Below are positions 19,072-27,318 of a DNA stretch of 64,000 bases, one piece after another. Within the stretch, counting starts at the first letter, position 1, and each line of letters starts with the position of its first letter. The notes below the pieces were generated by a model. The model saw only the letters and a program-made list of their open reading frames with translations, was not told the DNA's origin and did not search any database. The DNA comes from CAZZCU01 sp964652825. GTDB taxonomy: Bacteria > Bdellovibrionota_B > Oligoflexia > Oligoflexales > CAZZCU01. A program made the translations under genes and the position numbers. Location of the stretch: assembly GCA_964652825.1 (NCBI GenBank), contig CAZZCU010000014.1, forward strand, positions 1-64,000, read 5' to 3'.

Positions 19072-19635
19072 TTACAATTTCGCCTGATTATGCGCCTTGG
19101 CCCATTTCAAAAAATCACCAACCAGATTTTCCAGACGCTTAGCGCTTTCAGCATTTTTCAGTTTCGCATTCTCGTCAAAAGCTTCATGTGCTTGCGATAA
19201 GGAAAACATATCCGGATAAACAAAAATACCGCAAGCCTCCAGCGGAACACGTAGCGCCCACAAGCCGCGATTACCACCAACCAAAGACGGTGACGCGGAC
19301 ATCAGTAATAATGGCTTCTTGGTGAACGGCATTGGCCGCAATCGCGACAACCAGTCGAAGGTGTTTTTAAAATGCCCCGGGTAGGAATAATTGTACTCGG
19401 GTGTCGCCAGAATAATTGCATCCGCGTTGCGGAAACGCTCAGCTAATTTTTGTACGACCGGTGTTTTTAAAGTCTGCTCCTCAACATCACCATCAAAAGC
19501 AAGCAGAGGATAGTCATGCAGATCGAGTAAGTCTAATTGTGCATCAGCATTCGCAGCAAACTGCAAGGCATTAGCCAAAAGTTGGCGATTCCACGAGGCT
19601 TTGCGTAAAGATGCACATATGGATAAAACTTTCAT
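19072..19635 (-). CDS. NADPH-dependent FMN reductase family protein
   Basis: A 187-residue flavodoxin-like protein. It has SICASLRKASWNRQL for FMN phosphate binding near the N-terminus, TPEYNYSYPGHFKNTFDWLS (the family hallmark) and a middle strand ending MSASPSLVGG. Family members such as SsuE, ChrR and azoreductase-like proteins reduce flavin, quinones or metals. It is first of a two-gene operon with pirin, 32 bases apart. Confidence 0.92.
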   Translation of the reverse strand: MKVLSICASLRKASWNRQLLANALQFAANADAQLDLLDLHDYPLLAFDGDVEEQTLKTPVVQKLAERFRNADAIILATPEYNYSYPGHFKNTFDWLSRLRPMPFTKKPLLLMSASPSLVGGNRGLWALRVPLEACGIFVYPDMFSLSQAHEAFDENAKLKNAESAKRLENLVGDFLKWAKAHNQAKL

Positions 19636-19750
19636 TTACGAACACCATCCTTCAAGTGACTATATCTGACTACAACTCACTGTATGCTTTTGTATTCACT
19701 GTCTATTCTCTATTGCCAAACCAAGCCGCTGGCTCATAATCGAGCCATAC

Positions 19751-20416
19751 ATGTCTTACTACCCTTGGCGGCGAGTATTTTCCAGCGTGAAACTTAGTTT
19801 GCAAATTCGCAACGACATTCAAAAGCTGTACGAAAAGATCGAAAGCATTCCGATTGTGCGCGCCATGCTTAGTGGCGCTGTCACGCGCGAAGAATACATT
19901 CATTTGACAGCGCAGTTATTGATCTTGCACGAAGTCATGGAAGAACTGATCGGGAGACACAGCTCTCTGCAAAAAATCGCCGATGTTACCGCCTTGGGTG
20001 CGCAGTTGATTCGCCGTGATCTGTTACGTCTTGGCGTCTATCCCAGCAGTTCGATAAAATTACAGGCAGCCGTCATCAATTTTATGACTGATATTAATCG
20101 TTGGGCAAAAAGCCAACCTTGGTGTCTGGTGGGAGCGCTGTATATTATCGAAGGTTCGCGCATGAGTTCGGTAACGATAGCCGCACCGATTGCCCAGGCT
20201 TTAGGTGTGCCTTGTGAACTTGGTTATGGTCTGGACTATCATCTGCGTGATTTACAACGCCGCCCGCAAACGTGGCTGCGCTTTCAGGATGTCATTGACG
20301 AGGTGTGTTTGATTACTGATATCCAAACCGAGGTTCGCCAAGGGGCCACGCATACGATGCGGGTGCTCTACGACATTTATGTCGGTGTCCGCGCTCCAGA
20401 CACCCCCTCTCTTTAA
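19751..20416 (+). CDS. Heme oxygenase-like protein, possibly lacking the proximal histidine
   Basis: A 221-residue all-helical protein. It shows heme oxygenase signatures in order: an N-terminal helix ending in EKIESIPIVRAML, REEYIHLTAQLLILHEVMEEL, the ALGAQLIRRDLLRLG block and VGALYIIEGSRMSS (127-140), the distal-helix motif. By this alignment the residue at the proximal His site is Tyr27 (QKLYEKIE). If correct, the protein may bind heme differently or act on something else. Start ATG 19751 has no strong ribosome-binding site. No hemin transporter adjoins it. Confidence 0.72.
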   Translation: MSYYPWRRVFSSVKLSLQIRNDIQKLYEKIESIPIVRAMLSGAVTREEYIHLTAQLLILHEVMEELIGRHSSLQKIADVTALGAQLIRRDLLRLGVYPSSSIKLQAAVINFMTDINRWAKSQPWCLVGALYIIEGSRMSSVTIAAPIAQALGVPCELGYGLDYHLRDLQRRPQTWLRFQDVIDEVCLITDIQTEVRQGATHTMRVLYDIYVGVRAPDTPSL

Positions 20417-20638
20417 GACAAATACGCTCCCCCTTAAAAACCTATATAAAACAAATACTTACACCAAATTAGCTGAATCGTGTCATTCCGGCAGCGAATT
20501 TGTCTAAACCAACGACATTTAATTCGCCTCTAAACCACTTAAATTATTAAATAAAATGATGGTACAAAACTTGTATATAGATAGGCAGATATTCAAATTT
20601 TATAAAAGTTAAGTATTTCTCAGCCATAGGGATACGCA
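20417..20638. other. AT-rich intergenic region upstream of the caspase-like gene
   Basis: These 222 bases hold no convincing ORF. The segment 20560-20625 is AT-rich and probably contains the promoter of the following gene. AGGGAT at 20627-20632 is its likely ribosome-binding site. I see no clear hairpin or repeat. Confidence 0.5.
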
Positions 20639-21751
20639 ATGAAGTACGCATCCGCCTACATGTCACTGACCTTGTCGTCTCGCCTGCTTAGCCTGGCTCT
20701 GGCAGCGACAGTCTTAGTTAGTTGTGGTGTTAACGAGTCGACCTCCGACACTACTGCTCTAGCTGCCGACAAGAACGCGACGAATGTCGCCTTATTATTT
20801 ACTGGTGATGCCAGCGGTATTCCCGGTGTCTTTAAAGATCCACCCAATATTCAGAAAGTTTTGACCGAACCAAGTCTGGATTTGCGTTTTCTTGTCAATA
20901 AATACATCAGTAAAAACCAAAGTCAAATTGAGCAAGAGTCGGCTGCCGCCGCTCGCAAAATGCTAGAAGTCAGTCCAAACGGCACCATGCTGTGGTATTT
21001 CTCCGGTCACGGCGCCGAGAACGGTGAACTAATCGCCAACGGCGGCATGGGTTTTAGGTTTGAGTCCGTCGCACGCGCCATGCGTCAAGCTCGTGGTGAT
21101 GTAGCTTTCAAACGCCTGATCGTGCTTATCGATGCTTGTTTCTCAGGGAACAGTGTCGACGGTAATACCGCGATTACCGCCAACAGCGGTAACGGCGTTG
21201 GCGGCGGCAACAGCTTTGGCAATAATCCATTCGGTGGCTTGTTTGCACTGAATGGTAATATCGTCGCACCTGCCGGCGAACCAACACGCATCGCACAGGA
21301 TCAAGCCGTGCAAAGCGTCGTGACCGCGGCGCAGCCGATGCAAGGACTTCTTTATGAACAATTTATCGTCATCGCCTCATCGCGCAAAACCGAACTTTCT
21401 GGAGATAGCGGGCAAGGCGGTACTGGCACGCTGGCGTTCTTGAATGCAATTATTCAAATGCGCGGGAATCCTAATGCCACAATCGAGCAGGCGCTACAAG
21501 CCACGGTCCGTAACGCCTCGGGCCAAACCCCTGTTTATCGGGTTGAACCGGAAAACATCAAGAATGAACCGTTGTTCGCTGAGCTGCCCGCATTGCAGAA
21601 TCCGATTTCAACGCAGATTTTGCCGCAACAGCAACAAGCTATCGTAGTGCCCGCAGCAGGAGCAACGACCACGCTGCCCACAACCACGACTCCACAACAG
21701 CCGGTTAAGGATAATAATTTGGTGAACGGCATGTTCAATGCCGGAAATTGA
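20639..21751 (+). CDS. Caspase-like (peptidase C14/metacaspase p20) lipoprotein
   Basis: A 370-residue protein with a signal peptide and lipobox (TVLVSC, Cys29), then a caspase-fold domain. The catalytic His is His124 in WYFSGHGAENGE and the Cys is Cys167 in LIVLIDACFSGNS, with the correct spacing and strand context. After about residue 290 the sequence turns into a Gln/Pro/Thr-rich tail. A Gly/Asn-rich loop (173-200) follows the catalytic Cys. It should be a lipid-anchored protease outside the cytoplasm, which is unusual for a caspase-like enzyme. No partner gene is coupled to it; the TlpA gene is convergent. Confidence 0.82.
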   Translation: MKYASAYMSLTLSSRLLSLALAATVLVSCGVNESTSDTTALAADKNATNVALLFTGDASGIPGVFKDPPNIQKVLTEPSLDLRFLVNKYISKNQSQIEQESAAAARKMLEVSPNGTMLWYFSGHGAENGELIANGGMGFRFESVARAMRQARGDVAFKRLIVLIDACFSGNSVDGNTAITANSGNGVGGGNSFGNNPFGGLFALNGNIVAPAGEPTRIAQDQAVQSVVTAAQPMQGLLYEQFIVIASSRKTELSGDSGQGGTGTLAFLNAIIQMRGNPNATIEQALQATVRNASGQTPVYRVEPENIKNEPLFAELPALQNPISTQILPQQQQAIVVPAAGATTTLPTTTTPQQPVKDNNLVNGMFNAGN

Positions 21752-21760
21752 CGGATACAA

Positions 21761-22309
21761 TCAGTGTGTGAGCTTGTTCGTCTTGCTGTTCAATAATTCA
21801 CGAATCATCGTCGCCATTTTTTCAGTCGACTTATCACCTTCTTTAAACCCACGCTGCAGGTAATGTACTTTCTGCTGTTGATCAATAATGATCGTCATCG
21901 GAAAGGAATCAACGCCCAGCGTTTCGGCGGTCTCAAATTTTGCATCCATATACAAACGTTCGGCGACGAATTTTGGCGACGCCAGATTATCGCGAACCCA
22001 GTCTTTGGCTTTAGCGGGGTCTTTATCCATGCTGATAAAAGCAATCTGCACATCTTTATTGCCGGCAAATGACGCGAATTTTTGCTCCATCTCTTTCAAC
22101 TCGACTTTGCAGGCTTCACACCAGGTCGCCCAAAAGTTGATCAAAGTCACTTTGCCCTTCATCGACTCCTGATCCAATGACTTATTCTCACCCGGAACTT
22201 TTACCGCCGGGAAGATATCACCCTGCTTAATCGCAAAAGCGACATTGGCGCTTAATGCCAAACCTAGTGCTAACAACCAATTCACATGTATTAGATGCAA
22301 AACTTTCAT
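21761..22309 (-). CDS. TlpA/ResA-like thioredoxin-fold protein
   Basis: A 182-residue periplasmic thiol-disulfide protein. The signal peptide (about 1-26, ending NVAFA) precedes a thioredoxin fold with the active site WATWCEAC (Cys64 and Cys67) and the cis-Pro segment SFPMTIII. The ATG at 22309 is preferred over an upstream TTG because AAGGAG lies eight bases before it. It is last in the DUF3570-DUF4266-thioredoxin lipoprotein operon, suggesting it reduces or oxidises Cys residues of those partners (inference). Confidence 0.93.
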   Translation of the reverse strand: MKVLHLIHVNWLLALGLALSANVAFAIKQGDIFPAVKVPGENKSLDQESMKGKVTLINFWATWCEACKVELKEMEQKFASFAGNKDVQIAFISMDKDPAKAKDWVRDNLASPKFVAERLYMDAKFETAETLGVDSFPMTIIIDQQQKVHYLQRGFKEGDKSTEKMATMIRELLNSKTNKLTH

Positions 22310-22349
22310 GTTTGCGTCTCCTTGCAAAATTCGGGAGCGGATCTAACGA

Positions 22350-24035
22350 TTAATTTTTCAGTTTCTTTAAAGTTTCGAGAACAATATCACCGGCAGAGGT
22401 TTCTTCAAAGCTAAAGCTATAAACCACCTTGCCTTCCTGGTCGTAAATAGCAGTGCCGTTACGAGATCCACGCCACGTCGGATAAAGCGCCAGGAAATAG
22501 CCTTCGTACAGACGGTAAAGACCACCATCCAAAACTTCGGGATCGACAAAAAACGGCACCGCGCGACCAACGCTGTTTTCTGCTTCCATCCCAGTTTTTT
22601 TCATATAAAAGAAATCCGTTGGCGTCATACCTTCATACACACCTTCGGTTTCCAACAAACCAATCTGACAAAATTCCGGGTCAGCTTTACAGAAATCATA
22701 GACATTGCCGGACGTGAGCCAATGCTGGATCTCCTTGTAACAACCCTCACACTCCGGATCAAAAGTACTGACTACACTATACCGGGTGCGCTGCCGCCAG
22801 GTGGCGAAACTAAAGGTGGTCGGTGCTTGGTCGGGATTTAAAACATCGCCGTGCAAATTACCAAAATCAGCGCCACGCGGCCGCGGAATCGCAGTGGTCA
22901 GCGGTGTATCAATAATCGCTTTCAATTCTTTCGACGTAACCGCACCTTCCCTGGCGAACAGCAACCGTCCACTATCGGCAAAAGCAAAAGTCAATGGACC
23001 TTTGACTGGCGGCAGACCGATAGGAGCACCACCGTCGTTACGATACGGCCGGTACTTCCAGTTGAAGAAGGTACTGAAGACATCGAAGAATTCCTTGCCG
23101 CCCAACATGACATCGCTGCGCGTGCAGCTGGCCGCGCCCACGAGATTGACCGCGGCGCAACTGCGCTCACTGGAGCCATCACTACAAATATCCTGCACGG
23201 ATTTTAAAGCAGTAATATTAGCAGCGCAGGTCGCATCACAGGACGCACCACTGACATGAACAATACGCACCTGCTTGTCACCGTACAACGCGCCCAACTC
23301 ACTACTGGCGCCATTACAACCGGTAATTTTAACGTCACGTAAACGTCCGGGGGCTTCCACAGCCAATGTTGCCAACTCCGGCAACGGCACAGGTTTTGGT
23401 GGTTTGGGGGTCGGCGGCACCGGAGTACTATTACCATCAATCGTCGCTTTGACACGCGCGATCAGCTCTGGAATCTCCAGGCTCTCGCTGTTCAGAACAT
23501 ACCAAGCGATACCACGACGATTGATCATCACCGTATAAGGAACACCGAAGCTCGCGCCGACTGGCAACAGATACTCTTTCAGCGTTCGACCTTGTGGATC
23601 CTGCCAGCGTACAAAATCATAGCCGCTTTGATGACGTTGCTCCGGGTCTTCCCAGATATTGGTAAAACGCAACTTGTTATTACCGCTGTCGGTGTTGATA
23701 CCGACTAATTGAAACTGCTGGTATTTCTCGTCAAGAAATAGCGGCTCGCTATAGAGATAATTATTGGTCAAAGCCAAAGACTTTATGTTACAGGTCGAGC
23801 AATTAACGGACCCGAACATCAACAACAGAAATTCTTTTTTCTCGCGCTTCATATAATCGGCGACAGAGATGTCGGTGTTATCAACCAGATCAAAAAACTT
23901 AACGGCGTCCAGATCCACGGCAATGGTCGTATCCGTCGGCGGCGGTACTTTGCGACGAGGAATGACTGAGCCACAGGTCGTCTGCAGCAACAAGCCACCA
24001 CTCACCAAGACGAATAAACCAAGACGCTTGAGCAT
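22350..24035 (-). CDS. Lipoprotein with three thioredoxin-like modules
   Basis: A 561-residue envelope protein with lipobox LLLQTTC (Cys21). Three thioredoxin-like modules can be seen. Module 1 (about 40-200) has FGSVNCSTC (Cys79, Cys82) and a cis-Pro at GVPYTVMI. Module 2 (about 228-375) follows a Pro-rich linker and has HVSGASCDATC (Cys266, Cys270), so CxxxC rather than CxxC. Module 3 (about 400-561) has FDPECEGC (Cys429, Cys432) and VPFFVDP. Additional Cys residues (240, 284, 293, 304, 449, 456) may form structural disulfides. The start lies three bases after the DUF4266 stop. The module assignment is mine from motifs; only the first and third are convincing. Confidence 0.8.
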   Translation of the reverse strand: MLKRLGLFVLVSGGLLLQTTCGSVIPRRKVPPPTDTTIAVDLDAVKFFDLVDNTDISVADYMKREKKEFLLLMFGSVNCSTCNIKSLALTNNYLYSEPLFLDEKYQQFQLVGINTDSGNNKLRFTNIWEDPEQRHQSGYDFVRWQDPQGRTLKEYLLPVGASFGVPYTVMINRRGIAWYVLNSESLEIPELIARVKATIDGNSTPVPPTPKPPKPVPLPELATLAVEAPGRLRDVKITGCNGASSELGALYGDKQVRIVHVSGASCDATCAANITALKSVQDICSDGSSERSCAAVNLVGAASCTRSDVMLGGKEFFDVFSTFFNWKYRPYRNDGGAPIGLPPVKGPLTFAFADSGRLLFAREGAVTSKELKAIIDTPLTTAIPRPRGADFGNLHGDVLNPDQAPTTFSFATWRQRTRYSVVSTFDPECEGCYKEIQHWLTSGNVYDFCKADPEFCQIGLLETEGVYEGMTPTDFFYMKKTGMEAENSVGRAVPFFVDPEVLDGGLYRLYEGYFLALYPTWRGSRNGTAIYDQEGKVVYSFSFEETSAGDIVLETLKKLKN

Positions 24036-24038
24036 AAA

Positions 24039-24278
24039 TCAGCCCCCGCAGGTTGGACACGAGGTGGCACCACTGCCGCCCGATGCCGATGAAAGCCGTT
24101 CATAACGGGAACGCGCAACTCCCGGCATTTCCTCCTGGAGTTGTGTCAATGATGCTTCGTCCATTAACGGATGCAGCAAATACTCTTTTTCATAAGGCTT
24201 CAAAGTTTTGCAGCCACTGATGCTAAGCGCTGCGGTAATCAAAGTTGTTCCCAAAACCATCAGACTGAGTCTGCGCAT
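24039..24278 (-). CDS. DUF4266 small lipoprotein
   Basis: A 79-residue lipoprotein. The lipobox LSISGC (Cys23) is followed by the DUF4266-like motif KPYEKEYLLHPLM (27-39) and a Gly/Ser-rich end closing with SCPTCGG (Cys74, Cys77). Family members typically end in a Gly/Cys-rich tail like this. Function is unknown. The gene sits between DUF3570 (11-base gap) and the thioredoxin lipoprotein (3-base gap). The terminal CxxC is an obvious candidate target for the thioredoxin-fold neighbours. Confidence 0.85.
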   Translation of the reverse strand: MRRLSLMVLGTTLITAALSISGCKTLKPYEKEYLLHPLMDEASLTQLQEEMPGVARSRYERLSSASGGSGATSCPTCGG

Positions 24279-24289
24279 GAACGTGCCTC

Positions 24290-25336
24290 CTAAAATTTCG
24301 CCTGCACACCGGCTTCGACCATGGTGGCGACGACTTTGGTGCCCTTATCATCAAGTTCATTGGTGAAATAACGGGAGAATGCCGCTTCCAGCACTAAAGG
24401 CACGCGTATGGCATCAAGAGTACCTTTGGGAATCTCTTGCGACATATGAATACCGCCGGTATCGGAACCACGCGTTAACTCATCCGCATCAACCCTGGTG
24501 ACCTCATCTTCTCGGTAGTAGCGATAAAAGACTTTACCATGCGCGTGCGTCCATAAACTTTGTAAAAACGCAGCTTCGCCGCTCCAGGCCGATACTTCTC
24601 CATAGTTAGAGTACCGCGTCACCCGCCCTTTATTGAGCGCGCGCGCAATATCCACATGGACCGCCGACGATGTCGGTGGGATGAACTGCTTGATACCGGT
24701 AGTATAAACATAAGCCGTCGGTCGGTTGCTGGCATCGATACGGGTCACACCGTAGTTGGTGACCGTCGTCGGCGTTGCCAGATGCTTAACACTGAAAGCC
24801 ACCCCGGTCGAGTTGACCAGCGCCGGCATGATTTCATTGTCGGAATCAGCGCCCAGATATTCGTAAGCCGGGCGATTGAGTAGCGTACGCGACACATCCA
24901 GCCCCAGCTGCACTGTTTCGTGAAACAGCCAGTGGCTGACACCAACCCCAAAGTTACGCGTCTCGACCACTGAATCGCTGGTACCGCCAAACATCTGCCG
25001 GGTGGTGGTCAGACGATTCCAGGTCTGGCTAAAAGCAATATTACCGCCGTACTCCAGCTGCTCATCGAGGCCATAGTGCTTAAGCACGTACTCCTGCTCG
25101 GCGGCGCGGTCATCCTGGATGCTATCGCGGCGCATATCGATGGTATAAGCGGTCGAGGTCAACGTGCTGCCGTGGTTAAATTGCAGACCAAGGTTAAAAG
25201 ACAGGCGCTGGCGGCGCAAACCCTGCTGATCTTCGTAGGAGCTTAATCGTTGTTTGGCCGTGTGGGCACTTGCGAGAGCCGAAGGCAGCAGAACGCTCCA
25301 ACAGAGCACTCGCAAAATGGCAGGCAAACGTTCCAT
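24290..25336 (-). CDS. DUF3570 outer-membrane beta-barrel-like protein
   Basis: A 348-residue exported protein. Start ATG 25336 has GGAGG seven bases upstream; the frame is open further upstream but without a better start. A signal peptide (about 1-22, ending SALASA) is followed by alternating amphipathic strands, with many Tyr/Thr/Ser and few Cys, and a C-terminal Phe (MVEAGVQAKF), as expected for an outer-membrane barrel. Gene order matches the known DUF3570-DUF4266 association. First gene of a four-gene minus-strand operon, divergent from yqgE. Confidence 0.85.
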   Translation of the reverse strand: MERLPAILRVLCWSVLLPSALASAHTAKQRLSSYEDQQGLRRQRLSFNLGLQFNHGSTLTSTAYTIDMRRDSIQDDRAAEQEYVLKHYGLDEQLEYGGNIAFSQTWNRLTTTRQMFGGTSDSVVETRNFGVGVSHWLFHETVQLGLDVSRTLLNRPAYEYLGADSDNEIMPALVNSTGVAFSVKHLATPTTVTNYGVTRIDASNRPTAYVYTTGIKQFIPPTSSAVHVDIARALNKGRVTRYSNYGEVSAWSGEAAFLQSLWTHAHGKVFYRYYREDEVTRVDADELTRGSDTGGIHMSQEIPKGTLDAIRVPLVLEAAFSRYFTNELDDKGTKVVATMVEAGVQAKF

Positions 25337-25419
25337 GCTATGCCTCCAACATTTTGCCAAATCCTTGTCGCATCTGGCTTTTACTTTAGATAGTATCATA
25401 CGCTCCAGGTCCCAACAAT

Positions 25420-26109
25420 ATGGCCGTCCTATTGGCACGACCATGGTTGGGCATATTAGAATCGGGTACAAATTTGGAATCGCGGCTGACCATACCATCA
25501 TTTTTAGTAGCAATGCCACAGCTTCTCGACCCCAACTTTCGTCAATCAGTCGTGCTACTTATAGAACATAAGCCCGACGGCGCTCTGGGATTGGTGATCA
25601 ACCGACCCTCGAATGTCTCGATGCGCTCACTGGTACGCACCGACATGCAGAATATTCCCAGTGAAATCCCTGCCTGGTCCGGCGGCCCGGTTGGTGTCGA
25701 TCGCGGTGCCGTCCTACGCTACGTCCCACGGGTGGGTCAGGACATGACTGATCATATTGGCCATGGTATCTGCCTTTCCACCACCGAGGACGCCATCGTT
25801 GATCTGGTGACCTTTGCTCGCAAACGCTTGCGTGCCGGCGGCGGCGAAACCAGTGAGGAGGGCGAGCCCTATCTGGACACAGCCCCCGAAGATCACTGGC
25901 TTTATCCCTATCGTTTCCTCGTCGGCTATGCCGGCTGGAGCTCCAAACAACTTGACCGTGAGCTGCGTTCAGGGGCGTGGATGCAGATGCCATTGGATTT
26001 AAATCTGCTTTTCGATACGCCCTGGCCGGACATGTGGGCGGTCGCGATGTCCCAGTTCGGTATCAATCCGATGGAGATCGCGCCCTCAAATCAACCATAT
26101 TTAAATTAA
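25420..26109 (+). CDS. YqgE/AlgH family protein (DUF179)
   Basis: Up to 229 residues from ATG 25420. The family core begins at IPSFLVAMPQLLDPNFRQSVVLLIEHKPDGALGLVINRP and continues with SGGPVGVDRGAVL and FLVGYAGWSSKQLDRELRSGAWM, all typical. The usual length is about 185-190, so about 20 extra N-terminal residues are present or the true start is a later TTG (25474). Cytoplasmic, function poorly defined. Confidence 0.9.
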   Translation: MAVLLARPWLGILESGTNLESRLTIPSFLVAMPQLLDPNFRQSVVLLIEHKPDGALGLVINRPSNVSMRSLVRTDMQNIPSEIPAWSGGPVGVDRGAVLRYVPRVGQDMTDHIGHGICLSTTEDAIVDLVTFARKRLRAGGGETSEEGEPYLDTAPEDHWLYPYRFLVGYAGWSSKQLDRELRSGAWMQMPLDLNLLFDTPWPDMWAVAMSQFGINPMEIAPSNQPYLN

Positions 26110-26212
26110 AACCTTTTCTCATTATTGGATCTTTGATATAGCCCTTCGATCTAGTCAGTTTGCGATTTTATATGTTTTGAAAAGTGACGATAATGGCGTT
26201 CAAGGAACACTG

Positions 26213-26785
26213 ATGCGGAAAATAATTCTCACCTGGTCACTCCTATTCATTACTCTGGCAACGATCACACAGGCCGACGCCTCAACACGGGCAGTTTCCG
26301 TCCCCCGAACCATGAAAGCTCTGGCACGCTTGTTTCCTGACAGTCAGGGAGCCATGCCGTTGTTTGTTTATTCAACCCAATACCAACAAATACCGGCTTT
26401 GCTGCGTGATTACACGCGCGCGCGTCTCGACGAAGAAGGTCGTAATCCGGATGATGACCTGGATAACTTCACCTTTGTTTATGATGTGCGGGTTTTACCA
26501 CGCAACGCCGACGTTGTCGGCACGCTGAACAAACAAGCCGCGTTCCGCGAAGTCATCGACGGCGTGAAAGCCATTTACGATGATCAAGTACCGATTGCTG
26601 AAAGCCTGCGACTGCAACAACGCGCACGTGATTTAATGATTGATCTCAAAGACGCCGAAGTAGTGTTCGGTTTTGATGGCAGCCGGCGCAATGCCTGCCG
26701 CCGCGCCACGACATTCATGATTTTCATTGATCGTCACGGCGGAAAAATCTACGGCCTGGATTTGAATCCCTGCCGTGATGAGTAG
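26213..26785 (+). CDS. Secreted protein of unknown function
   Basis: A 190-residue protein from ATG 26213, with AAGGA eight bases upstream. A signal peptide (about 1-24, ITQADA) is followed by a mixed domain. Two Cys residues near the C-terminus (NACRR and NPCRDE) could form a disulfide. The segment VVGTLNKQAAFREVIDGVKAIYDDQ looks helical. I recognise no family. Confidence 0.7.
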   Translation: MRKIILTWSLLFITLATITQADASTRAVSVPRTMKALARLFPDSQGAMPLFVYSTQYQQIPALLRDYTRARLDEEGRNPDDDLDNFTFVYDVRVLPRNADVVGTLNKQAAFREVIDGVKAIYDDQVPIAESLRLQQRARDLMIDLKDAEVVFGFDGSRRNACRRATTFMIFIDRHGGKIYGLDLNPCRDE

Positions 26786-26801
26786 TGAACACGGTAGAGC
26801 G

Positions 26802-26912
26802 TCACAGTTTAATCAGTTCAGAATCTACAATTATTTTTTCACGCTCAGGTTGTTGATCCGAAAATAGTTGGAGATATTGTTCGACGAACTCGAAATACTC
26901 TTTCTCAGTCAT
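26802..26912 (-). CDS. Tiny ORF (36 aa) coupled to the truncated nucleotidyltransferase
   Basis: An ATG at 26910-26912 opens a 36-codon frame (starting MTEKEYFEFVEQYLQLF) whose start overlaps the stop of the upstream nucleotidyltransferase fragment by eight bases. The product is acidic and helical with an FEFVEQYLQLF segment. I have the impression that similar short proteins follow DUF6036/AbiEii-type nucleotidyltransferases elsewhere, but cannot check this here. It may be a surviving partner gene. Confidence 0.4.
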   Translation of the reverse strand: MTEKEYFEFVEQYLQLFSDQQPEREKIIVDSELIKL

Positions 26913-27186
26913 CTTCACTAGTTTTAATCTCCTTTATCAAAGACCACACGCCAAACAAATCAGCGTAGTTTTTAATACGCTCCCAATCCAACTGTTTTTT
27001 TGCCACATATAAGGCCTGAATATCCCCTAACTCTCTAAACTTACGCTTTGGATTGCTTGCCAATGCTTGGATTTTTAAGCCGATAATATCTTCGGCATCT
27101 AAAACGGGGACATTAAGAATGCGAACTGATGTTTGTCGCCCTTTGATAGCCGTGAGCGGACATTCCAAACGCGCCAATGAGAGCAT
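26905..27186 (-). pseudogene. 5'-truncated nucleotidyltransferase (AbiEii/DUF6036-like) C-terminal fragment
   Basis: A 93-codon frame whose product resembles the C-terminal half of AbiEii/DUF6036-type nucleotidyltransferases: VLDAEDIIGLKIQALASNPKR, then a RELGDIQALY block and LDWERIKNYADLFGVW. The catalytic N-terminal half (GS motif and paired Asp) is absent. Upstream the frame runs only to a TGA about 45 bases before the ATG, and nothing resembling the missing part follows. It therefore looks like a decayed remnant of a toxin-type or defence-type gene, with the tiny ORF downstream still overlapping. Confidence 0.6.
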
Positions 27187-27318
27187 GAGGGGGCACCCAC
27201 GGTCGCGAGAGTATCGTGAGCAAGTTCAAGCAATTTAATAAGTTTAATAATGACTTATCTCCTGCACAACTTTTGAAATCATATCAATAATCAGCTGATT
27301 TTTGTAGGCTCGGTGCGA

